A stretch of DNA of 41,064 bases from Nitrospirota bacterium (GTDB lineage Bacteria > Nitrospirota > JAOUDF01). The DNA lies in NCBI GenBank assembly GCA_029859385.1, contig JAOUDF010000002.1, positions 1-41,064 of the forward strand, read 5' to 3'. Below, one piece after another: positions 32,902 to 40,346 of this stretch. The notes under the pieces were generated by a model. It was not told the origin of the DNA. It made no database searches and worked only from the letters and a program-made list of their open reading frames with translations. A program made the position numbers and the translations under genes. Within the stretch, counting starts at the first letter, position 1. Each line of letters begins with the position of its first letter.

Positions 32902-33222
32902 CTAGTCCTTAAGCCCTTTTCTCTTGAAGCTGACCATGGAACCGTCGGCGGGGTCGATCTTCACCGTAATGACCTCCCCTTTGTCGGTACGGATCCTGAT
33001 CTCATAAAGGCCGTGTTCATTTTCAGCCTTTACTACCGTGCCGGGATACGCCTCGAGGGCCAACTTTATAGCCTGTTCGAGGCTGGCAACCACCCTGTCG
33101 CTGCTCTGCGTAGCAGCGCTCTTTGTTGCATTTGCCACTTTGACGTTTGCCGCATATGCCGAGAACCCTCCCAGCAACGCCAAAACCATTATTACGGCGA
33201 TCAGTCTTCTTTTCACGAACAT
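32902..33222 (-). CDS. Exported PepSY-domain protein
   Basis: A 106-residue protein with a signal peptide (MFVKRRLIAVIMVLALLGG, cleavage after AYA) and one PepSY domain: SLEQAIKLALEAYPGTVVKAE followed by LYEIRIRTDKGEVITVKIDPADG. PepSY domains are small periplasmic or extracellular modules, often inhibitory to peptidases or linked to redox sensing. The start at 33222 is set by AGGAGG directly upstream; a longer in-frame start at 33273 has no support. It stands alone between tRNA-fMet and the nfeD operon. Confidence 0.85.
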   Translation of the reverse strand: MFVKRRLIAVIMVLALLGGFSAYAANVKVANATKSAATQSSDRVVASLEQAIKLALEAYPGTVVKAENEHGLYEIRIRTDKGEVITVKIDPADGSMVSFKRKGLKD

Positions 33223-33343
33223 ACCTCCTGACTCATTCAATGCCTGATAATAGCAGATTTTCATTCCTGCCAAGTACTGATAACTTATACGGCACCGATG
33301 ATTAAGGAAGGGTTAAAAGTGATTTAATCCACGTAACGAGGAA

Positions 33344-33376
33344 GAAAAAGAAAAGGGCCTGCCTTTCGGCAGACCC
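33344..33376 (-). terminator. Rho-independent terminator after tRNA-fMet
   Basis: Leftward: stem GGGTCTGCC, loop GAAA, stem GGCAGGCCC (33355-33376, one G-U pair), followed by TTTTCTTTTTC. It lies 11 bases after the CCA end of the tRNA. Confidence 0.9.
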
Positions 33377-33385
33377 TCTGTCTGT

Positions 33386-33463
<78 letters not shown>

Positions 33464-33475
33464 TCAAGGAAGGCC

Positions 33476-33504
33476 ACTATACGCCTCTTGCGGCGCAGTG
33501 TCAA
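33476..33504 (-). promoter_or_regulatory. Sigma-70 promoter of tRNA-fMet
   Basis: Leftward: TTGACA (33499-33504), 17-base spacer, TATAGT (33476-33481). The start would be near 33469, only 6 bases before the mature tRNA 5' end. The -35 box is 3 bases past the groEL stop codon. Confidence 0.85.
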
Positions 33505-33507
33505 GCC

Positions 33508-35142
33508 TTAGTACATACCGCCCATGCCGCCCATGCCGCCGGGCATTGCGGGAGCAGCGGCCTTCTCTTCGGGGATGTCGGTGACCATCACAGCGGTGGT
33601 CAGCATGAGGGAGGCCACGGAAGCGGCGTTCAGGAGCGCGGTACGGGTTACCTTGGTCGGGTCGATGATGCCGGCCTCGAGCATATCGACAAACTGCTCG
33701 TGGTGGGCGTCGAAGCCGAAGGTGGCCTTTTCGCCGTTCTTTACCTTGTCCACGATGATGGAACCTTCCAGACCGGCATTGGCGACGATCTGGCGGATGG
33801 GCTCCTCAAGGGCACGCTTGACGATGCTGACACCGATCTGCTGGTCGCCTTCGAGCTTTATGCCGTCAAGGGACTTGATGGAGCGAAGCAGCGCGACGCC
33901 GCCGCCGGGAACGATACCCTCTTCCATGGCGGCGCGGGTTGCGTGGAGCGCATCCTCAACGCGAGCCTTCTTCTCCTTCATTTCGGTCTCGGTCGATGCA
34001 CCAACATTGATGACGGCAACGCCGCCGGCGATCTTGGCAAGCCTCTCCTGGAGCTTTTCACGGTCGTAGTCGGAGGTGGTCTCTTCGATCTGGGCCTTGA
34101 TCTGCTTCACGCGGCCCTGGATCTTGGTGGTGTCGCCCGCACCCTCGACGATAGTGGTGTTATCCTTGTCGACGGTGATCTTCTTGGCAGTGCCGAGATC
34201 AGTGATCTTTACGGTCTCGAGCTTGAGGCCGAGGTCCTCGGAGATTACCTGGCCGCCGGTGAGGATGGCGATATCCTCCAGCATGGCCTTGCGCCTGTCG
34301 CCAAAACCGGGGGCCTTGACAGCGGCGACGTTGATGGTGCCGCGGAGCTTGTTCACCACGAGGGTGGCAAGGGCCTCGCCCTCGATGTCCTCGGCGATGA
34401 TCAGCAGGGGCCTGCCCATCTTGGCGGTCTGCTCAAGGACGGGAAGAAGGTCCTTCATGCTGGATATCTTCTTCTCGTTGATCAGTATGAACGCGCCTTC
34501 AAGGACGACTTCCATCCTCTCGGGATCGGTGACGAAGTAGGGGGAGATGTAGCCCCTGTCAAACTGCATACCCTCGACGACGTCGAGCGAAGTGGTCATG
34601 CTCTTGGCCTCTTCGACGGTGATGACGCCGTCCTTGCCGACCTTGTCCATGGCCTCGGCGATGAGGTCGCCGATGGTCTGGTCGTTGTTGGCGGACACGG
34701 TGCCGACCTGGGAGATCTCCTTCTTGCCCGCCACCGGCTTGCTGATCTTCTTCAGCTCGTCAATGACCACTTCAACAGCACGGTCAACGCCGCGCTTGAT
34801 GTCCATGGCGTTGGCGCCTGCGGTCACGTTCTTCATGCCTTCACGGTAGATGGCATGGGCAAGAACGGTAGCCGTGGTGGTACCGTCGCCGGCAACATCC
34901 GAGGTCTTGCTGGCAACTTCGCGGACCAGCTGGGCACCCATGTTCTCATAGGGGTCCTTGAGCTCGATCTCCTTGGCGACGGTAACGCCGTCCTTGGTGA
35001 TCGTGGGGGAACCAAACTTCTTGTCGATGACTACATTGCGACCCTTGGGGCCGAGAGTTGCCTTGACGGCATCGCTGAGCTGGGTAACGCCCTTGAGAAT
35101 GGCGGCCCGGGCCTCTTCCTGAAACAGTAACTGCTTGGCCAT
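33508..35142 (-). CDS. groEL: Chaperonin GroEL (60 kDa)
   Basis: A 544-residue full-length GroEL, forming the double-ring folding chamber. Apical, intermediate and equatorial domains are all present: ATLGPKGRNVVIDKKFGSP and GDGTTTATVLAHAI in the ATP site, the KISSMKDLLPVLEQTAKMG stretch in the apical domain, and the flexible Gly/Met tail ending GGMGGMGGMY. The ribosome binding site AAAGGAGG is 7 bases upstream. It follows groES by 22 bases; both leaders share the 13-base sequence CATTTTAAAGGAG, suggesting a duplicated ribosome-binding cassette. The large antisense frames are shadows. Confidence 0.98.
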   Translation of the reverse strand: MAKQLLFQEEARAAILKGVTQLSDAVKATLGPKGRNVVIDKKFGSPTITKDGVTVAKEIELKDPYENMGAQLVREVASKTSDVAGDGTTTATVLAHAIYREGMKNVTAGANAMDIKRGVDRAVEVVIDELKKISKPVAGKKEISQVGTVSANNDQTIGDLIAEAMDKVGKDGVITVEEAKSMTTSLDVVEGMQFDRGYISPYFVTDPERMEVVLEGAFILINEKKISSMKDLLPVLEQTAKMGRPLLIIAEDIEGEALATLVVNKLRGTINVAAVKAPGFGDRRKAMLEDIAILTGGQVISEDLGLKLETVKITDLGTAKKITVDKDNTTIVEGAGDTTKIQGRVKQIKAQIEETTSDYDREKLQERLAKIAGGVAVINVGASTETEMKEKKARVEDALHATRAAMEEGIVPGGGVALLRSIKSLDGIKLEGDQQIGVSIVKRALEEPIRQIVANAGLEGSIIVDKVKNGEKATFGFDAHHEQFVDMLEAGIIDPTKVTRTALLNAASVASLMLTTAVMVTDIPEEKAAAPAMPGGMGGMGGMY

Positions 35143-35164
35143 TAACTACCTCCTTTAAAATGTT

Positions 35165-35425
35165 TTAGGCAACAACCGCGAGGATATCTTCTTCCTTGAT
35201 GATCAGGTATTCCTTGTCATCGGACTTGAGCTTCGACCCGGAATACTTGTCAAAGAGGATGGTGTCTCCCGTCTTGACTTCCTTGACTTCACCCCCTACA
35301 GCGACAACCTTGGCGCGCTGGGGCTTCTCTTTTGCCGCATCGGGAATGATAATCCCGCCTGCGGTCTTTTCTGCTTCTTCAACAAACTCGGCAAATACTC
35401 TTTCTTTCAAAGGCTTCAGGTTCAT
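35165..35425 (-). CDS. groES: Co-chaperonin GroES, short form without roof hairpin
   Basis: An 86-residue GroES, the lid of the GroEL cage. The N-terminal strand (NLKPLKERVF), mobile loop (EKTAGGIIIPDAAKEKP) and C-terminal strands (TGDTILFDKYSG, DKEYLIIKEEDILAVV) are normal. Between the conserved VAVG and the following VKxGD, E. coli GroES has 14 residues that form the roof beta-hairpin; here there are only five (GEVKE). That accounts for most of the length difference from the usual 95-97. AAAGGAG is 8 bases upstream of the ATG. It is controlled by CIRCE, so HrcA repression is expected; hrcA is not in the window. Confidence 0.95.
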   Translation of the reverse strand: MNLKPLKERVFAEFVEEAEKTAGGIIIPDAAKEKPQRAKVVAVGGEVKEVKTGDTILFDKYSGSKLKSDDKEYLIIKEEDILAVVA

Positions 35426-35474
35426 CTGTACACTCCTTTAAAATGGTTTGACTGCAACGTTTAAGATCAGGCTA

Positions 35475-35505
35475 CTATGCTGCGTGCGGCAACCTCACCT
35501 CCTTA
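35475..35505 (-). other. Orphan perfect Shine-Dalgarno and five-codon frame in the groES leader
   Basis: Leftward, 35505-35495 reads TAAGGAGGTGA, an uninterrupted 11-base complement of the 16S rRNA 3' end. Five or so bases later comes TTG CCG CAC GCA GCA TAG (35492-35475), a five-codon frame. The site lies between CIRCE and the true groES start, 70 bases upstream, and serves no annotated gene. It could be a standby site or a leader peptide. Confidence 0.45.
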
Positions 35506-35537
35506 TGACACGATCCTTAAACATACCCTTACAAACG

Positions 35538-35588
35538 GTATTCCCGCTGTTAGCACTCGATACACGGGAGTGCTAACAGCGGGAATAC
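35538..35588. promoter_or_regulatory. CIRCE operator (HrcA) with extended arms
   Basis: The core TTAGCACTC-N9-GAGTGCTAA (35550-35576) is a perfect CIRCE element, the HrcA repressor site. The inverted repeat continues perfectly for 12 more bases on each side, giving 21-bp arms (35538-35558 and 35568-35588). It lies 113 bases upstream of groES. Confidence 0.95.
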
Positions 35589-35630
35589 TACACTTACCGC
35601 CCCTCAAAAATCAAGATTTTTTTCATAAAC

Positions 35631-35659
35631 AAAAAGCCCGGCAAAAGGCCGGGCTTTTT
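35631..35659 (-). terminator. Strong terminator after ctpA
   Basis: AAAAAGCCCGGC (35631-35642) and GCCGGGCTTTTT (35648-35659) pair perfectly around a 5-base loop. The T-rich and A-rich flanks make it bidirectional in form. It ends the ftsEX-envC-ctpA operon and shields the groESL promoter. Confidence 0.92.
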
Positions 35660-35696
35660 GTTTTGCGTGTAATTTGAGCCGCCGGAAGTTCCGTGG

Positions 35697-37073
35697 CTAC
35701 CCCTTTCTTTCAAGGGGAGCGGTATTCTTGAAAACCTTCCACGTCTTTATGAGGTCAATGGCCTTCTGGAGCTGGATATCATCTTCAGGCTTCTTCTCGG
35801 CTGTCGTGTCGTCACCTTCCTTCTCCTTGCCCTTGGAAGGCTTGGAGGTTGACGGTTGCTCGGAAGAGTCGTCCTCTTCCTTGACCGTATCGTTGGGAAG
35901 GTGGCGCTTCAGGTCCTTCTCGCGAAGCGTCTTATGGGGCGACACCCCCTCTGCCTTTGCAACAGTTTCGGTGACGGGAACTTTCACCACTATGTCAGGC
36001 GCAATCCCCGTATTCTGGATGGAGCGTCCCTTCGGCGTATAGTATTTCGCCGTTGTCAGCCGGAGCCCTGAACCGTCGGAGAGCGGGATTACGGTCTGCA
36101 CGGACCCTTTGCCGAAAGTCTGGGTCCCTACCACAAGCCCCCTGCCCCAGTCCTGAAGCGCCCCTGCAACAATCTCCGAAGCGCTGGCACTTCCCTCGTT
36201 CACCAGAACGACTATCGGGTAGGCAGGATGAGGGGTGCCGTTCTTCGCAAAGAACTCGTCCTTGGCCTGATCCCGCCCTTTGATGTAAACCACGAGATCC
36301 CCCTGTTTGAGGAACTTGTCGCACACATCGACCGCCACGTTGAGCAGGCCGCCGGGGTTGTTGCGCATATCGAGGATCAGCGCTTCTATCTTTTCTTCAT
36401 CCAGCTTCTGAAGCGCCTTTTCCATGTCGATCGCCGTCTGTTCCTGGAACTGCGTCAGACGCACATAACCGATCTTGTCTTCCAGCACCTTCGATTTTAC
36501 GCTCTTGATCTTGATGATGTCCCTGACAATCTTGACGTCAAAGGGTTCGGACACAGCCTCTCTGCCGATGGTGAGCGTCACGGGGGTCCCTTTCTGCCCC
36601 CTCATCTTCCCGACGGCGTCGGAGAGCGTCATATCTTTTGTGGTTTCTCCATCAATCTTCAGAATTTTGTCGCCCGCCTTTATCCCGGCCTTTTCAGCGG
36701 GTGTTTCCTCTATGGGAGAGATGACCGTCAGCAGGTTGTCCTTCATACCGATCTGGATGCCAAGTCCTCCGAACTCTCCCTTGGTATCCACCTGCATCTC
36801 CTTGTAAACTTCCGGTGTCATGAAGGATGAATGCGGATCAAGGTTGCCAAGCATCCCCTTGATGGCACTGTAGGTGAGGTCCTTGGTCTTGGTGTCCTCT
36901 ACATAGTTTCGCTGGATGAGCGAGAGCACCTCGGCGAAGACCTTCAGGTGTTCGTAAGCTTCCCCTTCCACCAGAGTCTTCTCAGCCGTAACTCTTCCGA
37001 CGAAGCTGCCGACCGCGGACAGGAACACCACGACCAGCACAATCATGACTTTGCCTTTAAACCCCTTTGGCAT
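35697..37073 (-). CDS. ctpA: C-terminal processing peptidase CtpA (S41 family)
   Basis: A 458-residue periplasmic serine protease with an N-terminal signal anchor (about residues 8-26), a PDZ domain (about 100-175, with FGGLGIQIG and AGIKAGDKILKIDG) and an S41 peptidase domain. The nucleophile is Ser297 in NEGSASASE and the general base Lys322 in FGKGSVQT, 25 residues apart as in Prc and CtpA. The tail (about 380-458) is highly charged, rich in Glu, Lys and Ser. AGGAGG lies 6 bases upstream. It follows the EnvC-like gene by 84 bases; CtpA-type proteases often process envelope proteins or control peptidoglycan hydrolases, which fits this context. Confidence 0.95.
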   Translation of the reverse strand: MPKGFKGKVMIVLVVVFLSAVGSFVGRVTAEKTLVEGEAYEHLKVFAEVLSLIQRNYVEDTKTKDLTYSAIKGMLGNLDPHSSFMTPEVYKEMQVDTKGEFGGLGIQIGMKDNLLTVISPIEETPAEKAGIKAGDKILKIDGETTKDMTLSDAVGKMRGQKGTPVTLTIGREAVSEPFDVKIVRDIIKIKSVKSKVLEDKIGYVRLTQFQEQTAIDMEKALQKLDEEKIEALILDMRNNPGGLLNVAVDVCDKFLKQGDLVVYIKGRDQAKDEFFAKNGTPHPAYPIVVLVNEGSASASEIVAGALQDWGRGLVVGTQTFGKGSVQTVIPLSDGSGLRLTTAKYYTPKGRSIQNTGIAPDIVVKVPVTETVAKAEGVSPHKTLREKDLKRHLPNDTVKEEDDSSEQPSTSKPSKGKEKEGDDTTAEKKPEDDIQLQKAIDLIKTWKVFKNTAPLERKG

Positions 37074-37157
37074 TCAAACCTCCTGAAACATTGTGCTATT
37101 TAAAGCCTGTTATTACCGCAAGTATAGTCGATCCGGCCCGGATTGCCAAATTTATTT

Positions 37158-38417
37158 TCAACGACGCTTCAACCAAAGTATCGGGTCTTCCGGGTCACCG
37201 CCGTTACGTACCTCGAAATAAAGATCAGGCCCCTTCAGAGACCCCGTATCCCCTACCTTGCCGATCAAGGCCCCCTGGTCGACACTGTCGCCTTCTCTTA
37301 CCAGAATATCGGCAAGATGGGCATATACAGTATAGTAGGTTTCTCCATGGTCAAGAATCACCGCCTTGCCGTAGCCCTTGAGCCAGTTTGAGTAAATCAC
37401 ATTGCCCCGGAAGACGGCCGAAACCTCGCTACCGGCGGCAGCGGCAATCTCCACCCCTTTTCGGATTGTCTGTTCCTTTGTCTGACTGTCAACATAACGC
37501 CCGAACCTGCCGACTACCTCACCGGCTGCCGGCCATATCAAACGTCCTTTTGCCGCACTGAAGGCGGACGGCCTTTCAGCCCCCTTTACGGAAGCATCTT
37601 TCCGTGCCGCGTGCACAGGGGCAGAAGCAGCCGGCGGAGATACGGCCGCGGAAACCGACGGTGGCGCCGTCTGAGTCTTTTCAGGAGCCTTCTTGGCCTC
37701 CTTCAGAATAGCCTCAAGGTAGGTCGAAGACTCCTCCAACCCTTTCACCACACTGGCGTAGAAGCTTTTTTCTTTCCTTATCGTCGCCAGCAGGTCTTTC
37801 TTTTCCTTTAGCCGCTGCGCGACTTCCGCGCTCTTTCTGGAAGCCTCCTCCTGGAGGGGGACAAGCTCCTTCTTCTGCGCTTCAAGTTCGGCGAATTTCG
37901 ATAGTGCCTCAGCAGTGGCCTTGCTGAAATTCTCCAGGAGTTTCTGGTCATGCTCAGCAACCAGGGACAAGGAACGATAGTGGCGCAATGCAGATGCGTG
38001 CGTATCAGACGCAAAAATGGAGCTGTAATATCCATGCCGCCCCTGTTTGTACATAGCCCTCAACCGTGCGCCGACCACTTCAGCCCCCGAGGTAACCCTG
38101 GCCCGGGCTTCCTCGAGTTGAGCGTTGAGGCGACTGATCTCACCCTCAACTTCCCCGAGTTTTTTATTGACCTTACGCTCTTCCCACCTGGCGTCAGACA
38201 GCATCTTCCCTGATCTCTCGAACTCATCAAAGATAACCTTTTCCTTTCGGGCTACCTCCTGCATCGATTCTTTCTGTTCCTTCAGGTGTCCCTTGAGGCG
38301 CTCGACCTCTTCCTGCACGCGGGCCGTTTCTTCTCCGACCTCGGCTGATACGCCGGAGACAAAGACAGCAAGAATGAACATGCCGGCCATAAAGCAACGA
38401 CAAAGCAGAGCAGTCAT
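37158..38417 (-). CDS. EnvC-like murein hydrolase activator (degenerate LytM/M23)
   Basis: A 419-residue periplasmic protein: signal peptide (cleavage about VSA, residues 1-25), long coiled coil (about 28-250), an Ala/Pro-rich linker, and a C-terminal LytM/M23 domain. The zinc ligands of active M23 peptidases are missing. The first His/Asp motif is KGVEIAAAAGSEV, and the final HxH motif is replaced by PDLYFEV, while the YAHL motif remains. This is the pattern of EnvC, which activates amidases rather than cutting peptidoglycan itself. The start at 38417 is one base past the ftsX stop, consistent with FtsEX controlling it. A longer in-frame start inside ftsX is rejected. Confidence 0.9.
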   Translation of the reverse strand: MTALLCRCFMAGMFILAVFVSGVSAEVGEETARVQEEVERLKGHLKEQKESMQEVARKEKVIFDEFERSGKMLSDARWEERKVNKKLGEVEGEISRLNAQLEEARARVTSGAEVVGARLRAMYKQGRHGYYSSIFASDTHASALRHYRSLSLVAEHDQKLLENFSKATAEALSKFAELEAQKKELVPLQEEASRKSAEVAQRLKEKKDLLATIRKEKSFYASVVKGLEESSTYLEAILKEAKKAPEKTQTAPPSVSAAVSPPAASAPVHAARKDASVKGAERPSAFSAAKGRLIWPAAGEVVGRFGRYVDSQTKEQTIRKGVEIAAAAGSEVSAVFRGNVIYSNWLKGYGKAVILDHGETYYTVYAHLADILVREGDSVDQGALIGKVGDTGSLKGPDLYFEVRNGGDPEDPILWLKRR

Positions 38418-38418
38418 T

Positions 38419-39321
38419 TTATTCCGCCTTGAAAAAGGTCCTGACAGACAGAAAACTACCCGCCAGACCGAGGAAAACTCCTCCGGCAAGGAACGCGACG
38501 ATGTAACTGAGAGGAAGAAAATTCAGGACTATCCCCTGCAAAAGCGGGAATTGCGCGGATGAGAGAAACAGTGTCAGTGCATGATGGACGCCGTAATTTG
38601 CCGCCAACGCAAGGGCCGCACCAATTCCTCCCTGCAGCCCCCCTTCTATCATAAAGGGCCACTTAATAAAGGAATCGGTCGCCCCTATCAACTTCATGAT
38701 CTCCACTTCTTCCGAACGGGTATAGGCGGTAAGGCGGACCGTATTGGCAACGATGAAAGTGACGGAAAGAGCAAGCCCGACTCCCATCAAAATACTGAGG
38801 AGTCTCAGGGAAGCGAGAAATCGGGCGAAATTATCGAGCCAGTCCTTGCCATATTCGACACTCTCGACCCCTGCCATCTTTACGACCTCTCCCGCCATTC
38901 CACCGATATCGGCGGCAGTGCGGTAACCGGCCCTGAACCGGACTTCGAAGGACGAGGGAAGCGGATTTTGCGAAAGGCCCTGGAGGATGGCCTCCTGCCC
39001 CTTCAGCGATTTCCTGAACTCTTCCAGCGCCTGGTCCTTGGAGAGGAAGTCAACACTTTGCACTTCCTTGCGTTTCTGAAGGGCTGTAAGGAGCGACAAC
39101 CGCTGTTCTTCGGTTGAGTCGTCCATCAGGTAGACTGTCAGCTGGGCATCCCTGCTTATCCTGGCTGCAAAGGAGTCCAGGTTGGCCACACTCCAGAGGA
39201 AGATCGAAAAGATAAACATCGAAATTGCAATGGTGGTAACGGCAATGAGGTTGAGCAGCTTTGCCGACCGTATGCTGGTGAGCGCATCCTCCAGCAGGTA
39301 GGAGAACGTTCTAGCGCCCAT
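38419..39321 (-). CDS. ftsX: Cell-division ABC permease FtsX
   Basis: A 300-residue membrane protein with four transmembrane helices and a periplasmic loop of about 100 residues between the first and second. The N-terminus FSYLLEDALTSIRSAKLLNL and the later helices with YTRSEEVEIMKLIGATDSFIKWPFMIEGG follow the FtsX pattern. With FtsE it gates peptidoglycan hydrolase activators at the septum. It overlaps ftsE by 11 bases and is followed by its likely target, the EnvC-like gene. Confidence 0.95.
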   Translation of the reverse strand: MGARTFSYLLEDALTSIRSAKLLNLIAVTTIAISMFIFSIFLWSVANLDSFAARISRDAQLTVYLMDDSTEEQRLSLLTALQKRKEVQSVDFLSKDQALEEFRKSLKGQEAILQGLSQNPLPSSFEVRFRAGYRTAADIGGMAGEVVKMAGVESVEYGKDWLDNFARFLASLRLLSILMGVGLALSVTFIVANTVRLTAYTRSEEVEIMKLIGATDSFIKWPFMIEGGLQGGIGAALALAANYGVHHALTLFLSSAQFPLLQGIVLNFLPLSYIVAFLAGGVFLGLAGSFLSVRTFFKAE

Positions 39322-39985
39322 AATAACTGGTCCCCTCCGAAGCGACTTCTCCCTTTTCCAGCCGTATCACCCTTCTTCCGGTCTGCCTCACAATCTCGCG
39401 GTTGTGCGTCGCCATGACCACGGTAGTACCCCGCGCGCATATGTCCTTGAGAAGCTGGATAATCTCCAGAGACAGGTCGTAATCAAGATTGCCCGTAGGC
39501 TCGTCGGCAATCAACACTGCCGGCTCGTTCGCCAGCGCCCGGGCAATCACCACGCGCTGTTGTTCGCCGCCGGATAACTGGCTGGGCGTACACTCGGCCT
39601 TGTGCGCAAGACCAACCAGCTTCAGAAGCTGCGGCACCTTGGTGCTGATATCACGGTATGGTGTGCCCGTGACCCGCATGGGCAGCGCTACATTCTCAAA
39701 GATGCTCTTTCGGGACAGCAGCTTGAAATCCTGGAAAACGATCCCTATGCTCCGACGAAAAAAGGGCAGGCTTCGGGCGCCCAGCTTGCTCACGTCCCAG
39801 CTGGAGACCATGACCTCTCCGTCATCCGCCTGCTCCGAGCCGTAGATCATCTTGAGGATGGAGGTTTTCCCCGCACCGCTCGGCCCCGTAATAAAGACGA
39901 ACTCCCCCTTGTCGATCGACAGGGAAATATTCTTCAGGGCATAATGGTCGCCGAATTTTTTAGTCACGTTGGTAAACCGTATCAC
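39311..39985 (-). CDS. ftsE: Cell-division ABC ATPase FtsE
   Basis: A 224-residue ABC ATPase with Walker A GPSGAGKTS (about residues 36-44), the Q-loop region FQDFKLLSRKSIFENVALP, the signature LSGGEQQR, Walker B VLIADEPTGNLD and the H-loop MATHN. The N-terminus MIRFTNVTKKFG is typical of FtsE. It powers FtsX. The ATG overlaps the stop of the small upstream gene by 4 bases. Confidence 0.97.
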   Translation of the reverse strand: MIRFTNVTKKFGDHYALKNISLSIDKGEFVFITGPSGAGKTSILKMIYGSEQADDGEVMVSSWDVSKLGARSLPFFRRSIGIVFQDFKLLSRKSIFENVALPMRVTGTPYRDISTKVPQLLKLVGLAHKAECTPSQLSGGEQQRVVIARALANEPAVLIADEPTGNLDYDLSLEIIQLLKDICARGTTVVMATHNREIVRQTGRRVIRLEKGEVASEGTSYYGR

Positions 39986-40254
39986 GCACCCCTCTCAATT
40001 CCGCTGAGATCAATGTCTCCTGCCTTAAGCGCGCCAATTGTGTCGCGGTGCTGGCTTTCCACCAGCTCCCTGACTCTCGCGGCCAGGTCTGCCTCTTGGG
40101 CAAAGCCCGAATAGTCCGTCTTTTTTGACGAAACAATCGCGCCTCCCTTGTATATCATGGTGACCACCTGTGAGGCACCGGTACCGAGGTCCTGGGTCTG
40201 GACATGGTAAACGACGCCGTCATGCTGAACATTGCTGTTGAGCCCCTGAATCAT
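39982..40254 (-). CDS. Small conserved protein upstream of ftsE, function unknown
   Basis: A 90-residue soluble protein: MIQGLNSNVQHDGVVYHVQT, then a beta-rich stretch (LGTGASQVVTMIYKGGAIVSSKKTDYSGF) and a charged helix (LAARVRELVESQHRDTI). I recall similar small proteins next to ftsE or ABC genes in Deltaproteobacteria and Nitrospirota but cannot name a family. The 4-base overlap with ftsE makes co-translation likely, so a link to FtsEX is inferred. Confidence 0.75.
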   Translation of the reverse strand: MIQGLNSNVQHDGVVYHVQTQDLGTGASQVVTMIYKGGAIVSSKKTDYSGFAQEADLAARVRELVESQHRDTIGALKAGDIDLSGIERGA

Positions 40255-40346
40255 CTATGCACATCCTTTGAAAAGGTACACAATTGTAACACCACCCCAG
40301 AACCGTTGCAACAACGCGATGACCGCTGAAATAGCGAGATCATTCG

